Of a stretch of 64,000 bases of DNA, positions 56,662-64,000 are shown one piece after another; positions within the stretch are counted from its first letter, which is position 1; every line of letters begins with the position of its first letter. Origin of the DNA: JAWSVE01 sp050789445 (GTDB taxonomy: Bacteria; Pseudomonadota; Gammaproteobacteria; Pseudomonadales; Cellvibrionaceae); assembly GCA_050789445.1 (NCBI GenBank), contig JAILXR010000001.1, positions 930,001 to 994,000 of the forward strand, given 5' to 3'. The notes below the pieces were generated by a model. It was given only the letters and a program-made list of their open reading frames with translations, was not told the origin of the DNA and made no database searches. Position numbers and translations under genes: made by a program.

Positions 56662-56720
56662 AGGATTCTCAGTTGCCAAGCTAGCTAGTTCAGCGAATTG
56701 GCTCGGCACTTGAGAATCCT
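56662..56720. repeat. Long imperfect inverted repeat between glnS and ppiB
   Basis: AGGATTCTCA-gt-TGCC (56662-56677) pairs with GGCA-ct-TGAGAATCCT (56705-56720). Inside it GCCAA (56675-56679) can pair with TTGGC (56698-56702). The whole forms a hairpin of about 59 bases in the divergent promoter region. There is no T-run, so it is not a usual terminator. It could be an operator, an RNA leader structure or a remnant of a small mobile repeat. Confidence 0.7.
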
Positions 56721-56807
56721 CTTGAACTGGGTATTATAGCCTCCTCTTCGACCACCCTACATCATAAATACGCAAGAATTTTACCTGCGCATCAATTGGA
56801 GCGACAC

Positions 56808-57299
56808 ATGATCACCCTTCACACCAACCATGGCGACATCACAATCGAACTAGACCACGAAAAAGCGCCTAAAACAGCTGCAAACTTTCAAAAATACGCC
56901 GAAGATGGCTTTTACGAAGGCACCATTTTCCACCGCGTTATTGACGGTTTTATGATCCAAGGTGGTGGAATGGATGCCGACATGAAAGAGAAGGAAACTG
57001 GCGATAGCATTGAAAATGAAGCCGATAACGGCTTAAAGAACACACTCGGTACTCTTGCCATGGCGCGCACCATGGATCCTCATAGCGCCACTGCTCAATT
57101 TTTCATCAACATTAAAGATAATGACTTTTTAGACCACACCAGTAAAGACCAACAAGGTTGGGGTTATTGTGTCTTCGGCAAAGTCACAGACGGCATGGAT
57201 ACAGTGAAAAAAATCCGCTCTGTCGATACAGGTAATTCCGGATTTCATCAGGATGTCCCTGTTGAGCCAGTTATCATTGAAAGAGTTACTGTAGCTTAA
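56808..57299 (+). CDS. ppiB: Peptidyl-prolyl cis-trans isomerase B (cyclophilin)
   Basis: The protein is a cytoplasmic cyclophilin that helps proline-limited folding. From ATG 56808 (GGAG six bases upstream) it has 163 residues: MITLHTNHGDITIEL, FHRVIDGFMIQGGGM with the catalytic arginine, GTLAMARTMDPHSATAQFFIN and WGYCVFGKVTDGMDTVKKI. It has no signal peptide, as expected for PpiB rather than PpiA. It precedes lpxH by 49 bases, as in several gammaproteobacteria. Confidence 0.95.
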   Translation: MITLHTNHGDITIELDHEKAPKTAANFQKYAEDGFYEGTIFHRVIDGFMIQGGGMDADMKEKETGDSIENEADNGLKNTLGTLAMARTMDPHSATAQFFINIKDNDFLDHTSKDQQGWGYCVFGKVTDGMDTVKKIRSVDTGNSGFHQDVPVEPVIIERVTVA

Positions 57300-57348
57300 A
57301 CTTTCTCATTTAAACAAATTCAAAAAATTTATTAAGAAAGGCATCTTT

Positions 57349-58077
57349 GTGATTTTATTTATTTCGGACCTTCACCTTGATGCTTCTCGTCCTTCCATCA
57401 CTAACGCCTTTTACAAATTCCTCGATAACCTCACCTCAAAAAAAGAAGTAAAAGCGCTTTACATTCTCGGTGATTTTTTTGAATTGTGGATTGGCGATGA
57501 TGACGATGATCCTTTTGTTATCGAAGTACAAAAAAAGTTAAAAGCATTTTCTCAACAAGGAAACCCCGTTTATTTTATGCGAGGCAATCGCGATTTTTTA
57601 ATCGGCGATGATTTTGCAAAAAATGCTGGAGTGATTCTTTTAGATGATCCCACATTATTAACAATTAATGAGCACCGACTACTGTTGATGCATGGTGATA
57701 CGCTATGTACAAACGACATTGAATACCAAGCCTTTCGCCAACAGTCTCGCAGTCAGGAATGGATGAAAACTGTTTTAAGCAAGTCTCTTGAAGAGCGCAG
57801 GGCTTTTGGCCGACAGCTCCGCCAACAAAGTAAAACCATGAGTAGCAGAAAAGCTGAAGATATTATGGATGTCAGTGAAGATGCTGTTACTTCTGCTGTA
57901 ACAGAATTCGAAGCAACAACATTAATACATGGTCACACCCACCGCCCTAATCGCCATAATATTTACAATACCAAAAAAGAAAGAATAGTACTTGGCGACT
58001 GGGATGAAAATGCATGGTGTTTAGATGTTGATGAAAATAAAAAAGATGCTTTTCATTTAAGATCATGGAAAATATAA
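57349..58077 (+). CDS. lpxH: UDP-2,3-diacylglucosamine diphosphatase
   Basis: This enzyme hydrolyses UDP-2,3-diacylglucosamine to lipid X in lipid A synthesis, at the inner face of the membrane. The metallophosphoesterase motifs are complete: ISDLHLD (Asp7, His9), GDFFELWIGD (Asp42), MRGNRDF (Asn80), LMHGDTLC and HGHTHRPN. The length of 242 is normal. It starts with GTG at 57349. It indicates a Gram-negative LPS-making organism. Confidence 0.95.
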   Translation: MILFISDLHLDASRPSITNAFYKFLDNLTSKKEVKALYILGDFFELWIGDDDDDPFVIEVQKKLKAFSQQGNPVYFMRGNRDFLIGDDFAKNAGVILLDDPTLLTINEHRLLLMHGDTLCTNDIEYQAFRQQSRSQEWMKTVLSKSLEERRAFGRQLRQQSKTMSSRKAEDIMDVSEDAVTSAVTEFEATTLIHGHTHRPNRHNIYNTKKERIVLGDWDENAWCLDVDENKKDAFHLRSWKI

Positions 58078-58113
58078 ATAAAAAAAAACGCATACTCGTC
58101 ATCAATAGATTAA

Positions 58114-59388
58114 CTATTTGACTGCCGCAAGCGCTTGTTCAACATCCGCTATAATATCAGTAATATTTTCAATACCTACTGAAATACGGACTAAATCCGC
58201 ACTAACACCAGCTGCCGCTAATTCCTCTTCATTTAATTGGCGATGTGTGGTTGAAGCTGGATGACACGCTAAAGATTTTGCATCTCCAATATTGACTAAA
58301 CGCAAAATCATTTGTAATGCATCGATAAATTGTGCACCCGCCTCACCTCCTCCTTTAATACCAAAGCTTAAAATACCAGACGCTTGCCCATGAGTAATTT
58401 TTTTACATACGTCATGGTAAGGGCTATTTGGTAATGCAGCATAATTCACCCACGATACTTTTTCATGACCTTCGAGGTAAGCCGCTAACTTTTCAGCATT
58501 TTCACAATGCCTTTCCATTCTCAAACAAAGCGTCTCTAAACCTTGAAGAATTTGAAATGAATTCATCGGTGAAATAGCAGCACCCGTATTGCGCAAAGGC
58601 ACTACTCGACAACGGCCAATATAAGCAGCTGGCCCAAGTGCTTCAGTGTAAACAACGCCGTGATATGAGGGATCAGGTTTATTCAAAATGGGGAAGCGCT
58701 TTTTATGAGCCACCCAATCAAATTTTCCTGAATCGACAATCGCACCGCCTATAGATGTACCGTGCCCACCAATATATTTTGTGAGTGAATGGACAACAAT
58801 ATCTGCTCCTAACTCAAAAGGTTTGCACAACACCGGCGTTGCAACTGTATTATCAACAATTAATGGGACGCCATACTTGTGAGCGATTTCAGCTAAGCGT
58901 TGAATATCAACAATGTTGCCAGCAGGATTACCTATTGATTCACAAAAAACGGCTTTTGTTTTTTCATCAATTGCTTTCTCAAAAGCTTCAAAATCGTCAT
59001 GAGAAATCATTCTTGCTTCGATACCTTGCTTAGGTAAAGAGTGTGCAAATAAATTATATGTGCCACCATAAAGTTGACTTGTACTCACAATGTTGTCACC
59101 AACTTCGCAAATACATTGTAATGCGTAGGTAATTGCAGCCATACCAGATGCGACAGCTAACGCCCCTATTCCACCTTCCATAGCTGCAAGACGTTGCTCC
59201 AATACATCGGTTGTGGGATTCATTATCCTAGTATAAATATTACCAGGAACCTTTAGATCAAATAAATCTGCGCCATGTTGTGTATTATCAAATGTGAATG
59301 ACGTCGTTTGATAAATAGGAACGGCTGCAGCTTTGGTTGTCGCTTCTGACGTGTAGCCATGATGTAGCGCTATCGATTCTAATTTCAT
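58114..59388 (-). CDS. metY: O-acetylhomoserine sulfhydrylase (O-acetylhomoserine aminocarboxypropyltransferase)
   Basis: This PLP enzyme of the Cys/Met metabolism family makes homocysteine from O-acetylhomoserine and sulfide. It uses the sulfide produced by CysI. The protein has 424 residues: AVPIYQTTSFTFDNTQHGADLF, GNIYTRIMNPTTDVLEQRLAAMEGG, PLIVDNTVATPVLCKPFELGADIVVHSLTKYIGGHG with the PLP lysine, and SFQILQGLETLCLRMERHCENA. The large insert of the OAH subgroup is present. GGAG lies eight bases before the ATG. Confidence 0.93.
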   Translation of the reverse strand: MKLESIALHHGYTSEATTKAAAVPIYQTTSFTFDNTQHGADLFDLKVPGNIYTRIMNPTTDVLEQRLAAMEGGIGALAVASGMAAITYALQCICEVGDNIVSTSQLYGGTYNLFAHSLPKQGIEARMISHDDFEAFEKAIDEKTKAVFCESIGNPAGNIVDIQRLAEIAHKYGVPLIVDNTVATPVLCKPFELGADIVVHSLTKYIGGHGTSIGGAIVDSGKFDWVAHKKRFPILNKPDPSYHGVVYTEALGPAAYIGRCRVVPLRNTGAAISPMNSFQILQGLETLCLRMERHCENAEKLAAYLEGHEKVSWVNYAALPNSPYHDVCKKITHGQASGILSFGIKGGGEAGAQFIDALQMILRLVNIGDAKSLACHPASTTHRQLNEEELAAAGVSADLVRISVGIENITDIIADVEQALAAVK

Positions 59389-59541
59389 TTTTATGCTCCT
59401 AATATTTTTCTTTATTTTGACTATTAGTAAATTAAATTTTTATGCTATATGAATAATGAGGCATTTGGCACAATATCATTTACCTTTATTCTAATTTTGG
59501 CTGACCAAAAATCATTTAAAAATACGTTCAACTAATAGCTA

Positions 59542-59970
59542 TTAAATGTAACGATTTTCAGCTAAAGACTTAAGAAAAATGAAAGGCGGAAATATTGCAC
59601 AAAAAACTATGCTGTTCACCACCAAGTGAGACAACAAACCTTGCGACAAAGAAATACTCGTATCTAAAATAAACCATGTAAGAATCGCCAGGCAAATTAT
59701 TTTTTTATCTCTACCAGTTCCATTGTTGCGATAAAAAGACACGACAACAGATAGCAAGAGCCCCCAACTGGCTATGGTTGGCCCCAGAAACTGGAATATA
59801 GAGCGAATAAAGTTGTCGATATCAGTAGTTGGCGAGATCAAAAAAACACTATATACATTATTTAAATAGGGTGTCATTAATGATGTTTTTGTAACAAAAG
59901 TAAAAAAAATGCCAAAAACAAAATGTGTTAAACCAACAAAAATTAGCCACCGATACAGAAAATTTTGCAT
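59542..59970 (-). CDS. Four-helix membrane protein of unknown function
   Basis: From ATG 59970 it has 142 residues (a TTG at 59988 adds six). Four hydrophobic helices are seen at about residues 6-28, 55-80, 90-110 and 113-132. There is no motif I recognise and no clear ribosome site. It stands alone between metY and the barstar-fusion gene, 44 bases downstream of the latter on the same strand, so co-transcription is possible. Confidence 0.6.
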   Translation of the reverse strand: MQNFLYRWLIFVGLTHFVFGIFFTFVTKTSLMTPYLNNVYSVFLISPTTDIDNFIRSIFQFLGPTIASWGLLLSVVVSFYRNNGTGRDKKIICLAILTWFILDTSISLSQGLLSHLVVNSIVFCAIFPPFIFLKSLAENRYI

Positions 59971-60032
59971 ATCATTACTTGGAACCAAGAATTAAAAAAA
60001 AATAGTGAAAAACAAGCGCATTAAGAATGAAG

Positions 60033-60950
60033 TTAGATCAGCTCTAGTTCTATTTTTCCTTCAACAGTTAAGCGCTCTTCCGTGTGAAACTTAATAATTT
60101 GGACTATCCAATCAAACACAGTTAGCCCTTCTTCTTTTTCAGCCTTGTTAATAGCATCTAGAACAATTTTCTTTTTTAACGGATGGCAGCTTTGCAATCT
60201 TTTTTTGAGTTGTTTTATTGTCTCCCCATACCCTAATTTCTGCTGAGATATAGCAGAGTTTTTCCAGCGTATTAAAAATCCATTTGAAGATTTTTTTAAT
60301 CTGTCTTTTAGTATTTCATGAAATCCATCTAGGTTTCGATTCCATTCATATCCCACAGCGAATGAAGATTCTAGCTCATCATAAAACTCTTCCAGCGTTT
60401 CAAAATGATAACCATTTAAAACAATTATTGCTTTTTCAGAACAAACAGAACCTCCATCTAGAACAGGTACGGAATGAATCGGCGATTTATTCTTTACTGC
60501 CCTACTAGAAATATTAACAACACTCGATTGTACGTCATCCGAGCTAACGATATGTTTAATAGTTTTTCTTGATCTAATAAGGAGGTCTACTTCAACATCA
60601 AGTAATTCTTTTTTTTCAGTTGGTGTCGGGTGGTTTTGAATTCTTTTTAAATTAAAAAACAACGCATCGTAAACTGTATTATTGACATCATATAAAAATC
60701 TAGAAATCACCCAATACTTCCAGACCTCATCCTTTGAATTTAAAATCTCTCGTAACTCCGGAACTAAATCCAGACCTAATTTAGACAAGCGAGAAGAAAT
60801 TTTTCTTGCCACAGGCCAACTCATATCCTGTAGCCATGACAACAACTCTTTGATATGAGGGATTAATAGCTCATCGCTTGCCAGTGCTAAATTATCACAG
60901 GCTTCTATATCGCCTTTATCAACTGGTAATATTCGTATCATAACAACCAA
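60033..60950 (-). CDS. DUF5071-barstar fusion protein (predicted immunity-type protein)
   Basis: The protein has 305 residues with two domains. Residues about 8-125 (ILPVDKGDIEACDNL, LLSWLQDMSWPVARKI, SKDEVWKYWVISRFL) match DUF5071, a small HEAT-like domain common in immunity contexts. Residues about 172-290 (KAIIVLNGYHFETLEEFYDELE, WNRNLDGFHEIL, GFLIRWKNS) match barstar, the inhibitor of barnase-type ribonucleases. No barnase or toxin gene is seen within the neighbouring genes, so it is an orphan here. The combination of both domains in one protein is unusual in my experience. Confidence 0.72.
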   Translation of the reverse strand: MVVMIRILPVDKGDIEACDNLALASDELLIPHIKELLSWLQDMSWPVARKISSRLSKLGLDLVPELREILNSKDEVWKYWVISRFLYDVNNTVYDALFFNLKRIQNHPTPTEKKELLDVEVDLLIRSRKTIKHIVSSDDVQSSVVNISSRAVKNKSPIHSVPVLDGGSVCSEKAIIVLNGYHFETLEEFYDELESSFAVGYEWNRNLDGFHEILKDRLKKSSNGFLIRWKNSAISQQKLGYGETIKQLKKRLQSCHPLKKKIVLDAINKAEKEEGLTVFDWIVQIIKFHTEERLTVEGKIELELI

Positions 60951-61032
60951 TTTTTTAAGAATTAAAATAGATCGAAGTGATCAAAACTCATAGAGTGTGG
61001 CATAGTGAGGCATATACCACACTCAATCATTA

Positions 61033-61812
61033 TTATTTTTTAAGCGCCTTAGGAGCACCGGGTATTCCATCAGGACGAGCTTTAGCAATCATTCTTTTAT
61101 AAGCCGGACGCTCCATAATTTTTTCACGCCACGCCAAAATATGAGGATAGGCGTCTAAAGGAGTTACACCAAAAGATTCTGCAATATTAATCGGGAACAA
61201 CATAATGATATCCGCAGCCGAAAATTCTTTACCACCAAAATAATTATTACGGCTCAAGAAATCTTCTGCAAAGACAATCACATCAACGCCATTTACTAAT
61301 CGTGAGCGAGGGTCTTTCTTCTTGTGACCTAAACTTTGCTTTGTGAGCTCAACACGATAATCAGCTATTATTCTCGCGGCTAAAGAACCTTCTGCAAAAT
61401 GCATCCATTGTAAATAATAAGGATAATCAGACGAGTCAACAGCAGGCATTAAACGACCGTCACCATATCTTCCTAGTAATACCTCCATAATTGCTCCGGA
61501 TTCAACCACAACTTGATCACCGAAGGTCACTGTAGGAGCAACAGTCATTAACGGGCTAATTTCTCGAATTGCTTTCGCAGAAGCGGCTAAGTTTCCTTGA
61601 GTGTAAACAAGCTTATAAGGTAGTCCCAGCTCTTCGCATAACCAGACAATACGTTCAGAGCGCCGGCCTTCAATATGATAAATAGTAAGATCTAGATCTG
61701 GAATATTATTTTTTTTATCCGCAGAAAAAGATAAAGAGGATATAGTCATTAAAATAAATAATGGAACTACCGAGAAGGCTTTTCTATATATTTTCGTTTT
61801 GAATTGATTCAT
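61033..61812 (-). CDS. Glutathione S-transferase-like protein with a signal peptide
   Basis: The protein has 259 residues. An N-terminal signal peptide (about 1-30, ending SLSFSADKK) precedes a GST: LTIYHIEGRRSERIVWLCEELGLPYKLVY, TVAPTVTFGDQVVVESGAIMEVLLGRYG, and GGKEFSAADIIMLFP in the helical domain, then HILAWREKIMERPAYKRMI. GSTs are normally cytoplasmic, and the periplasm has little glutathione, so export suggests a changed role. The signal has a clear hydrophobic run (VVPLFILMTISSLSF). Confidence 0.82.
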   Translation of the reverse strand: MNQFKTKIYRKAFSVVPLFILMTISSLSFSADKKNNIPDLDLTIYHIEGRRSERIVWLCEELGLPYKLVYTQGNLAASAKAIREISPLMTVAPTVTFGDQVVVESGAIMEVLLGRYGDGRLMPAVDSSDYPYYLQWMHFAEGSLAARIIADYRVELTKQSLGHKKKDPRSRLVNGVDVIVFAEDFLSRNNYFGGKEFSAADIIMLFPINIAESFGVTPLDAYPHILAWREKIMERPAYKRMIAKARPDGIPGAPKALKK

Positions 61813-61929
61813 AGGAACTCCAAATTATTATAATTAAAAGATGAACATACAATTTTTATTCGGAATTCCCTATTCCTGTAGATTACAGTTACAAATTTAC
61901 TGCTTAAATTCTCATTATAATCGCCTCTA

Positions 61930-62433
61930 TTACAACAGCTTCGACATAAAAATACTATTTACATCTAATTGATAATCAGCAAAAGGCTCACATTCTATAA
62001 ATCCAAATCGCTGGTACATTTTCTTAGCAGGAATAAAGCCGTCCATTGAACCCGTTTCTAGGCTCAAGCGCTTGTACTTTCGTCTAACAGACTCCTGGAT
62101 TATATATTCCAGAAGTGATGCGGCGACTCCTTTTCTTCTGTGCCGTTCTGATGTCCGCATGGATTTAATTTCACCATGCTCAGGGTCTAACTCTTTTAAT
62201 GCTCCACATCCCATCAGCTCTGAACTGCTTAATGAAGTCTCACTCCAAGAAGTCCAAAATGTTATCTCTGGTTTTTTTAAAGACTCTAAGTCAAGCGCAT
62301 GAATACTTTCAGGCGGAGACATTTCAGCCATATGATCCAAATGCTCTTGAAGTAATCGAGCAATCTCAATACCACTAAGATCATCAATCCGAATTTGATA
62401 TGAGTTACTATTACCTAACGTTTGATTCATCAT
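61930..62433 (-). CDS. GNAT-family N-acetyltransferase 1
   Basis: The protein has 167 residues. The GNAT acetyl-CoA site is MRTSERHRRKGVAASLLEYII (motif A with R-x-x-G-x-A), then LSLETGSMDGFIPAKKMYQRFGFIECEPFADY (motif B). Its ATG overlaps the stop of the upstream GNAT gene by four bases (ATGA), so they are co-translated. The acceptor is unknown. Confidence 0.87.
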   Translation of the reverse strand: MMNQTLGNSNSYQIRIDDLSGIEIARLLQEHLDHMAEMSPPESIHALDLESLKKPEITFWTSWSETSLSSSELMGCGALKELDPEHGEIKSMRTSERHRRKGVAASLLEYIIQESVRRKYKRLSLETGSMDGFIPAKKMYQRFGFIECEPFADYQLDVNSIFMSKLL

Positions 62434-62849
62434 AGGTCCTCAATTAACCGCTTTCCAAAACTGATTGCTTTATCCTCCGAATACCCTATCGCATTATAAA
62501 AAGCGATAACATCAGTATTGTTTTCACGAACCTGTAAATTTATTTTGGGGCACCCTTTCTCTTTTATTTTTTCTTCTGCATGTAACATTAGTTTTTTACC
62601 AATGCCTTTTTTCCTATGATTGGGGCAAACAGCTAAATAGTTTATCCATCCACGATGACCATCATAGCCACCCATGATGCTCCCTATTATTTTCTCATTC
62701 TCTTCTGCCACCAAAAACAATTCTGGGTTAACTTTCAATTTTCGTGAGATATCTTTTTCTGGATCGTTCCATGGTACAGTCAGGCCAGAAACTTTCCAAA
62801 GCGAAATCACTTGTTCTTGATCAAGTTGTGTAAATTGTCTTATATCCAT
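62430..62849 (-). CDS. GNAT-family N-acetyltransferase 2
   Basis: The protein has 139 residues, first of a two-gene acetyltransferase operon. It shows VSGLTVPWNDPEKDISRKL, GSIMGGYDGHRGWINYLAVCPNHRKKGIGKKLMLHAE with the acetyl-CoA loop, and NLQVRENNTDVIAFYNAIGYSEDKAISFGKRL. This layout is near the YpeA/RimI-like group, for which E. coli YpeA is a known example. The substrate is not evident. Confidence 0.87.
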   Translation of the reverse strand: MDIRQFTQLDQEQVISLWKVSGLTVPWNDPEKDISRKLKVNPELFLVAEENEKIIGSIMGGYDGHRGWINYLAVCPNHRKKGIGKKLMLHAEEKIKEKGCPKINLQVRENNTDVIAFYNAIGYSEDKAISFGKRLIEDL

Positions 62850-63180
62850 CTTTCAACTTATTTCCTTTTTACTTATCAGTGTCAATTGTCACGTCGCACT
62901 CAACGTCATCAACAACTTATCGATGGGACTTTATAATCAACAATAAATATTAATGATTGGCTATTGAATCACTACTATTGCTTGATGTCGAGTAAATCGA
63001 AAGCCCTTAAACTTTCATAACCTTTTGACTCGAACAAGAAAGCAAAAGAAAATACCGTGTTAACTATTTGGGCTTATTAGTCTTTATTGCTAAGTTATTC
63101 CCGTAACATTTCAACCCAATCGCTATCAATAATTCCATTTTGTTAGCTTTTAAAATAACCATTAAAAACAGGACATCTCA
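62850..63180. other. Gene-free region between the GNAT operon and the SDR gene
   Basis: This divergent upstream region of about 330 bases carries the promoters for both sides. I see no gene, repeat or strong hairpin in it. Confidence 0.45.
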
Positions 63181-63957
63181 ATGTTTGAAAATCTTTTTTC
63201 TCTAGAAGGCCGTACGGCACTGGTTACCGGTGGATCACGAGGAATCGGAAAGATGATTGCTGCTGGTTTTATTGCGCAAGGCGCAAAAGTGTATATTTCG
63301 TCTCGTAAAGCCGCTCAATGTATCGAGACCGCCAAAGAACTTTCTGTAGGTAATGACCGCTGTATCGCTTTACCTCAAGACATCTCTACTGTTGACGGTT
63401 GCAAAGCACTGATGGAAGATTATAAATCCCATGAAAACCACTTAGATATTCTCGTCAACAATGCTGGCGCCGCATGGAATTCAGACTTTGATAACTTTCC
63501 TGAGAGCGGTTGGGATAAGGTCATGAACTTAAATGTAAAGTCACCCTTCTTTTTAATACAGGCAATGCACTCATTGTTAAAAGCCGGTGCATCAGAAAGC
63601 ACTCCCGCCAAGGTCATTAACATTGCTTCTATCGATGGTATTCGACTAAACCCGCTGGATACCTATTCATATCACGCTTCAAAGTCGGCACTTATTTATC
63701 TCACTAGACGTCTTGCCGCTCGATTAGTAAAAGAAAAAATTATTGTGACTGCAATTGCTCCGGGTCCATTCGCTTCTGATATGAACACGGCTGCTAGAGA
63801 CCATGCTGATGATGTTGCCAAGATAACTCCCCTAGGAAGAATTGGCAAACCAGAAGATATGGCTGGAGCAGCAATCTATCTTGCGTCAAAAGCAGGTGAT
63901 TATGTTATTGGAGATACGATTGCTGTTGATGGTGGACATGCTTACGCAAAAATTTAA
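63181..63957 (+). CDS. Short-chain dehydrogenase/reductase (SDR family)
   Basis: The protein has 258 residues with the classical SDR plan: TGGSRGIGKMIAAGF (cofactor loop, with SSRKAA after the second strand, favouring NADP), NNAGAAW, INIASIDG, and the active site Y-x-x-x-K in SYHASKSAL, then APGPFASDMN and DTIAVDGGHAYAKI. AGGA lies eight bases before the ATG. The substrate is unknown; related proteins reduce 3-oxoacyl or keto groups. Confidence 0.9.
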   Translation: MFENLFSLEGRTALVTGGSRGIGKMIAAGFIAQGAKVYISSRKAAQCIETAKELSVGNDRCIALPQDISTVDGCKALMEDYKSHENHLDILVNNAGAAWNSDFDNFPESGWDKVMNLNVKSPFFLIQAMHSLLKAGASESTPAKVINIASIDGIRLNPLDTYSYHASKSALIYLTRRLAARLVKEKIIVTAIAPGPFASDMNTAARDHADDVAKITPLGRIGKPEDMAGAAIYLASKAGDYVIGDTIAVDGGHAYAKI

Positions 63958-64000
63958 CGTTTAAAAAATAAATAGTTTTTAATACAAACAAATTTTAACG

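Overview
The window reads as chromosomal DNA of a low-GC, probably marine, aerobic gammaproteobacterium, perhaps from the Pseudomonadales/Cellvibrionales-Oceanospirillales part of the class. The reasons are LpxH, PpiB, RraA, Prc, a zinc-type HemB, CysI followed by a DUF934 protein, DUF2970, DUF2288 and DUF3047 proteins, ETF with ETF-ubiquinone oxidoreductase, TonB-dependent and TRAP uptake, and a tRNA-Arg(TCG) with encoded CCA. The placement is an inference from gene content.

Region 1 (1-16.1 kb) is accessory. The tail of a tyrosine recombinase abuts a TonB-dependent receptor gene that has lost its 3' half. Next comes a catabolic locus: a TRAP transporter (DctP apart from DctQM), four CaiB/BaiF-type CoA transferases, and two proteins of the 2-hydroxyacyl-CoA dehydratase/benzoyl-CoA reductase family. 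Three near-identical 23-bp palindromes sit in its promoter regions and probably tie it into one regulon. The dehydratase-like proteins lack cluster cysteines I would expect, and no ATP-dependent activator gene is present, so the pathway looks unusual. The region ends in a decayed LuxR-type ATPase regulator and a tRNA-Arg gene on the minus strand.

Region 2 (16.7-34.7 kb) is mostly housekeeping: tail-specific protease, exonuclease III, a hybrid sensor kinase whose phospho-accepting histidine and ATP-binding motifs are gone while its receiver domain is intact, a coiled-coil membrane protein, a carbamoyltransferase, RraA, the etfBA operon divergent from ETF-QO, an enoyl-CoA hydratase, a small zinc-ribbon protein and an M13 lipoprotein peptidase.

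Region 3 (34.8-42.3 kb) is visibly AT-rich and accessory. A Crp/Fnr-like regulator and a membrane-anchored multi-domain protein precede five tandem, diverged paralogues coding for small exported proteins. In four of the five the predicted signal-peptidase cut leaves an N-terminal histidine, followed 14-16 residues later by a Cys-x-His motif. I do not recognise this family, and it is the strongest candidate here for an undescribed system.

Region 4 (42.3-64 kb) returns to core genes: DUF2970, MarR, an exported acetoacetate-decarboxylase-like protein, a 40-residue membrane protein, cysI with its DUF934 partner, an antiporter, NUDIX, dienelactone hydrolase, a minus-strand run from cysS through hemB and a thioesterase to a GST and a DUF3047 protein, then glnS/ppiB/lpxH/metY. 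At the right end lie an orphan DUF5071-barstar fusion, an exported GST-like protein, two GNAT acetyltransferases and an SDR dehydrogenase. No CRISPR array, rRNA or intact insertion sequence was seen.
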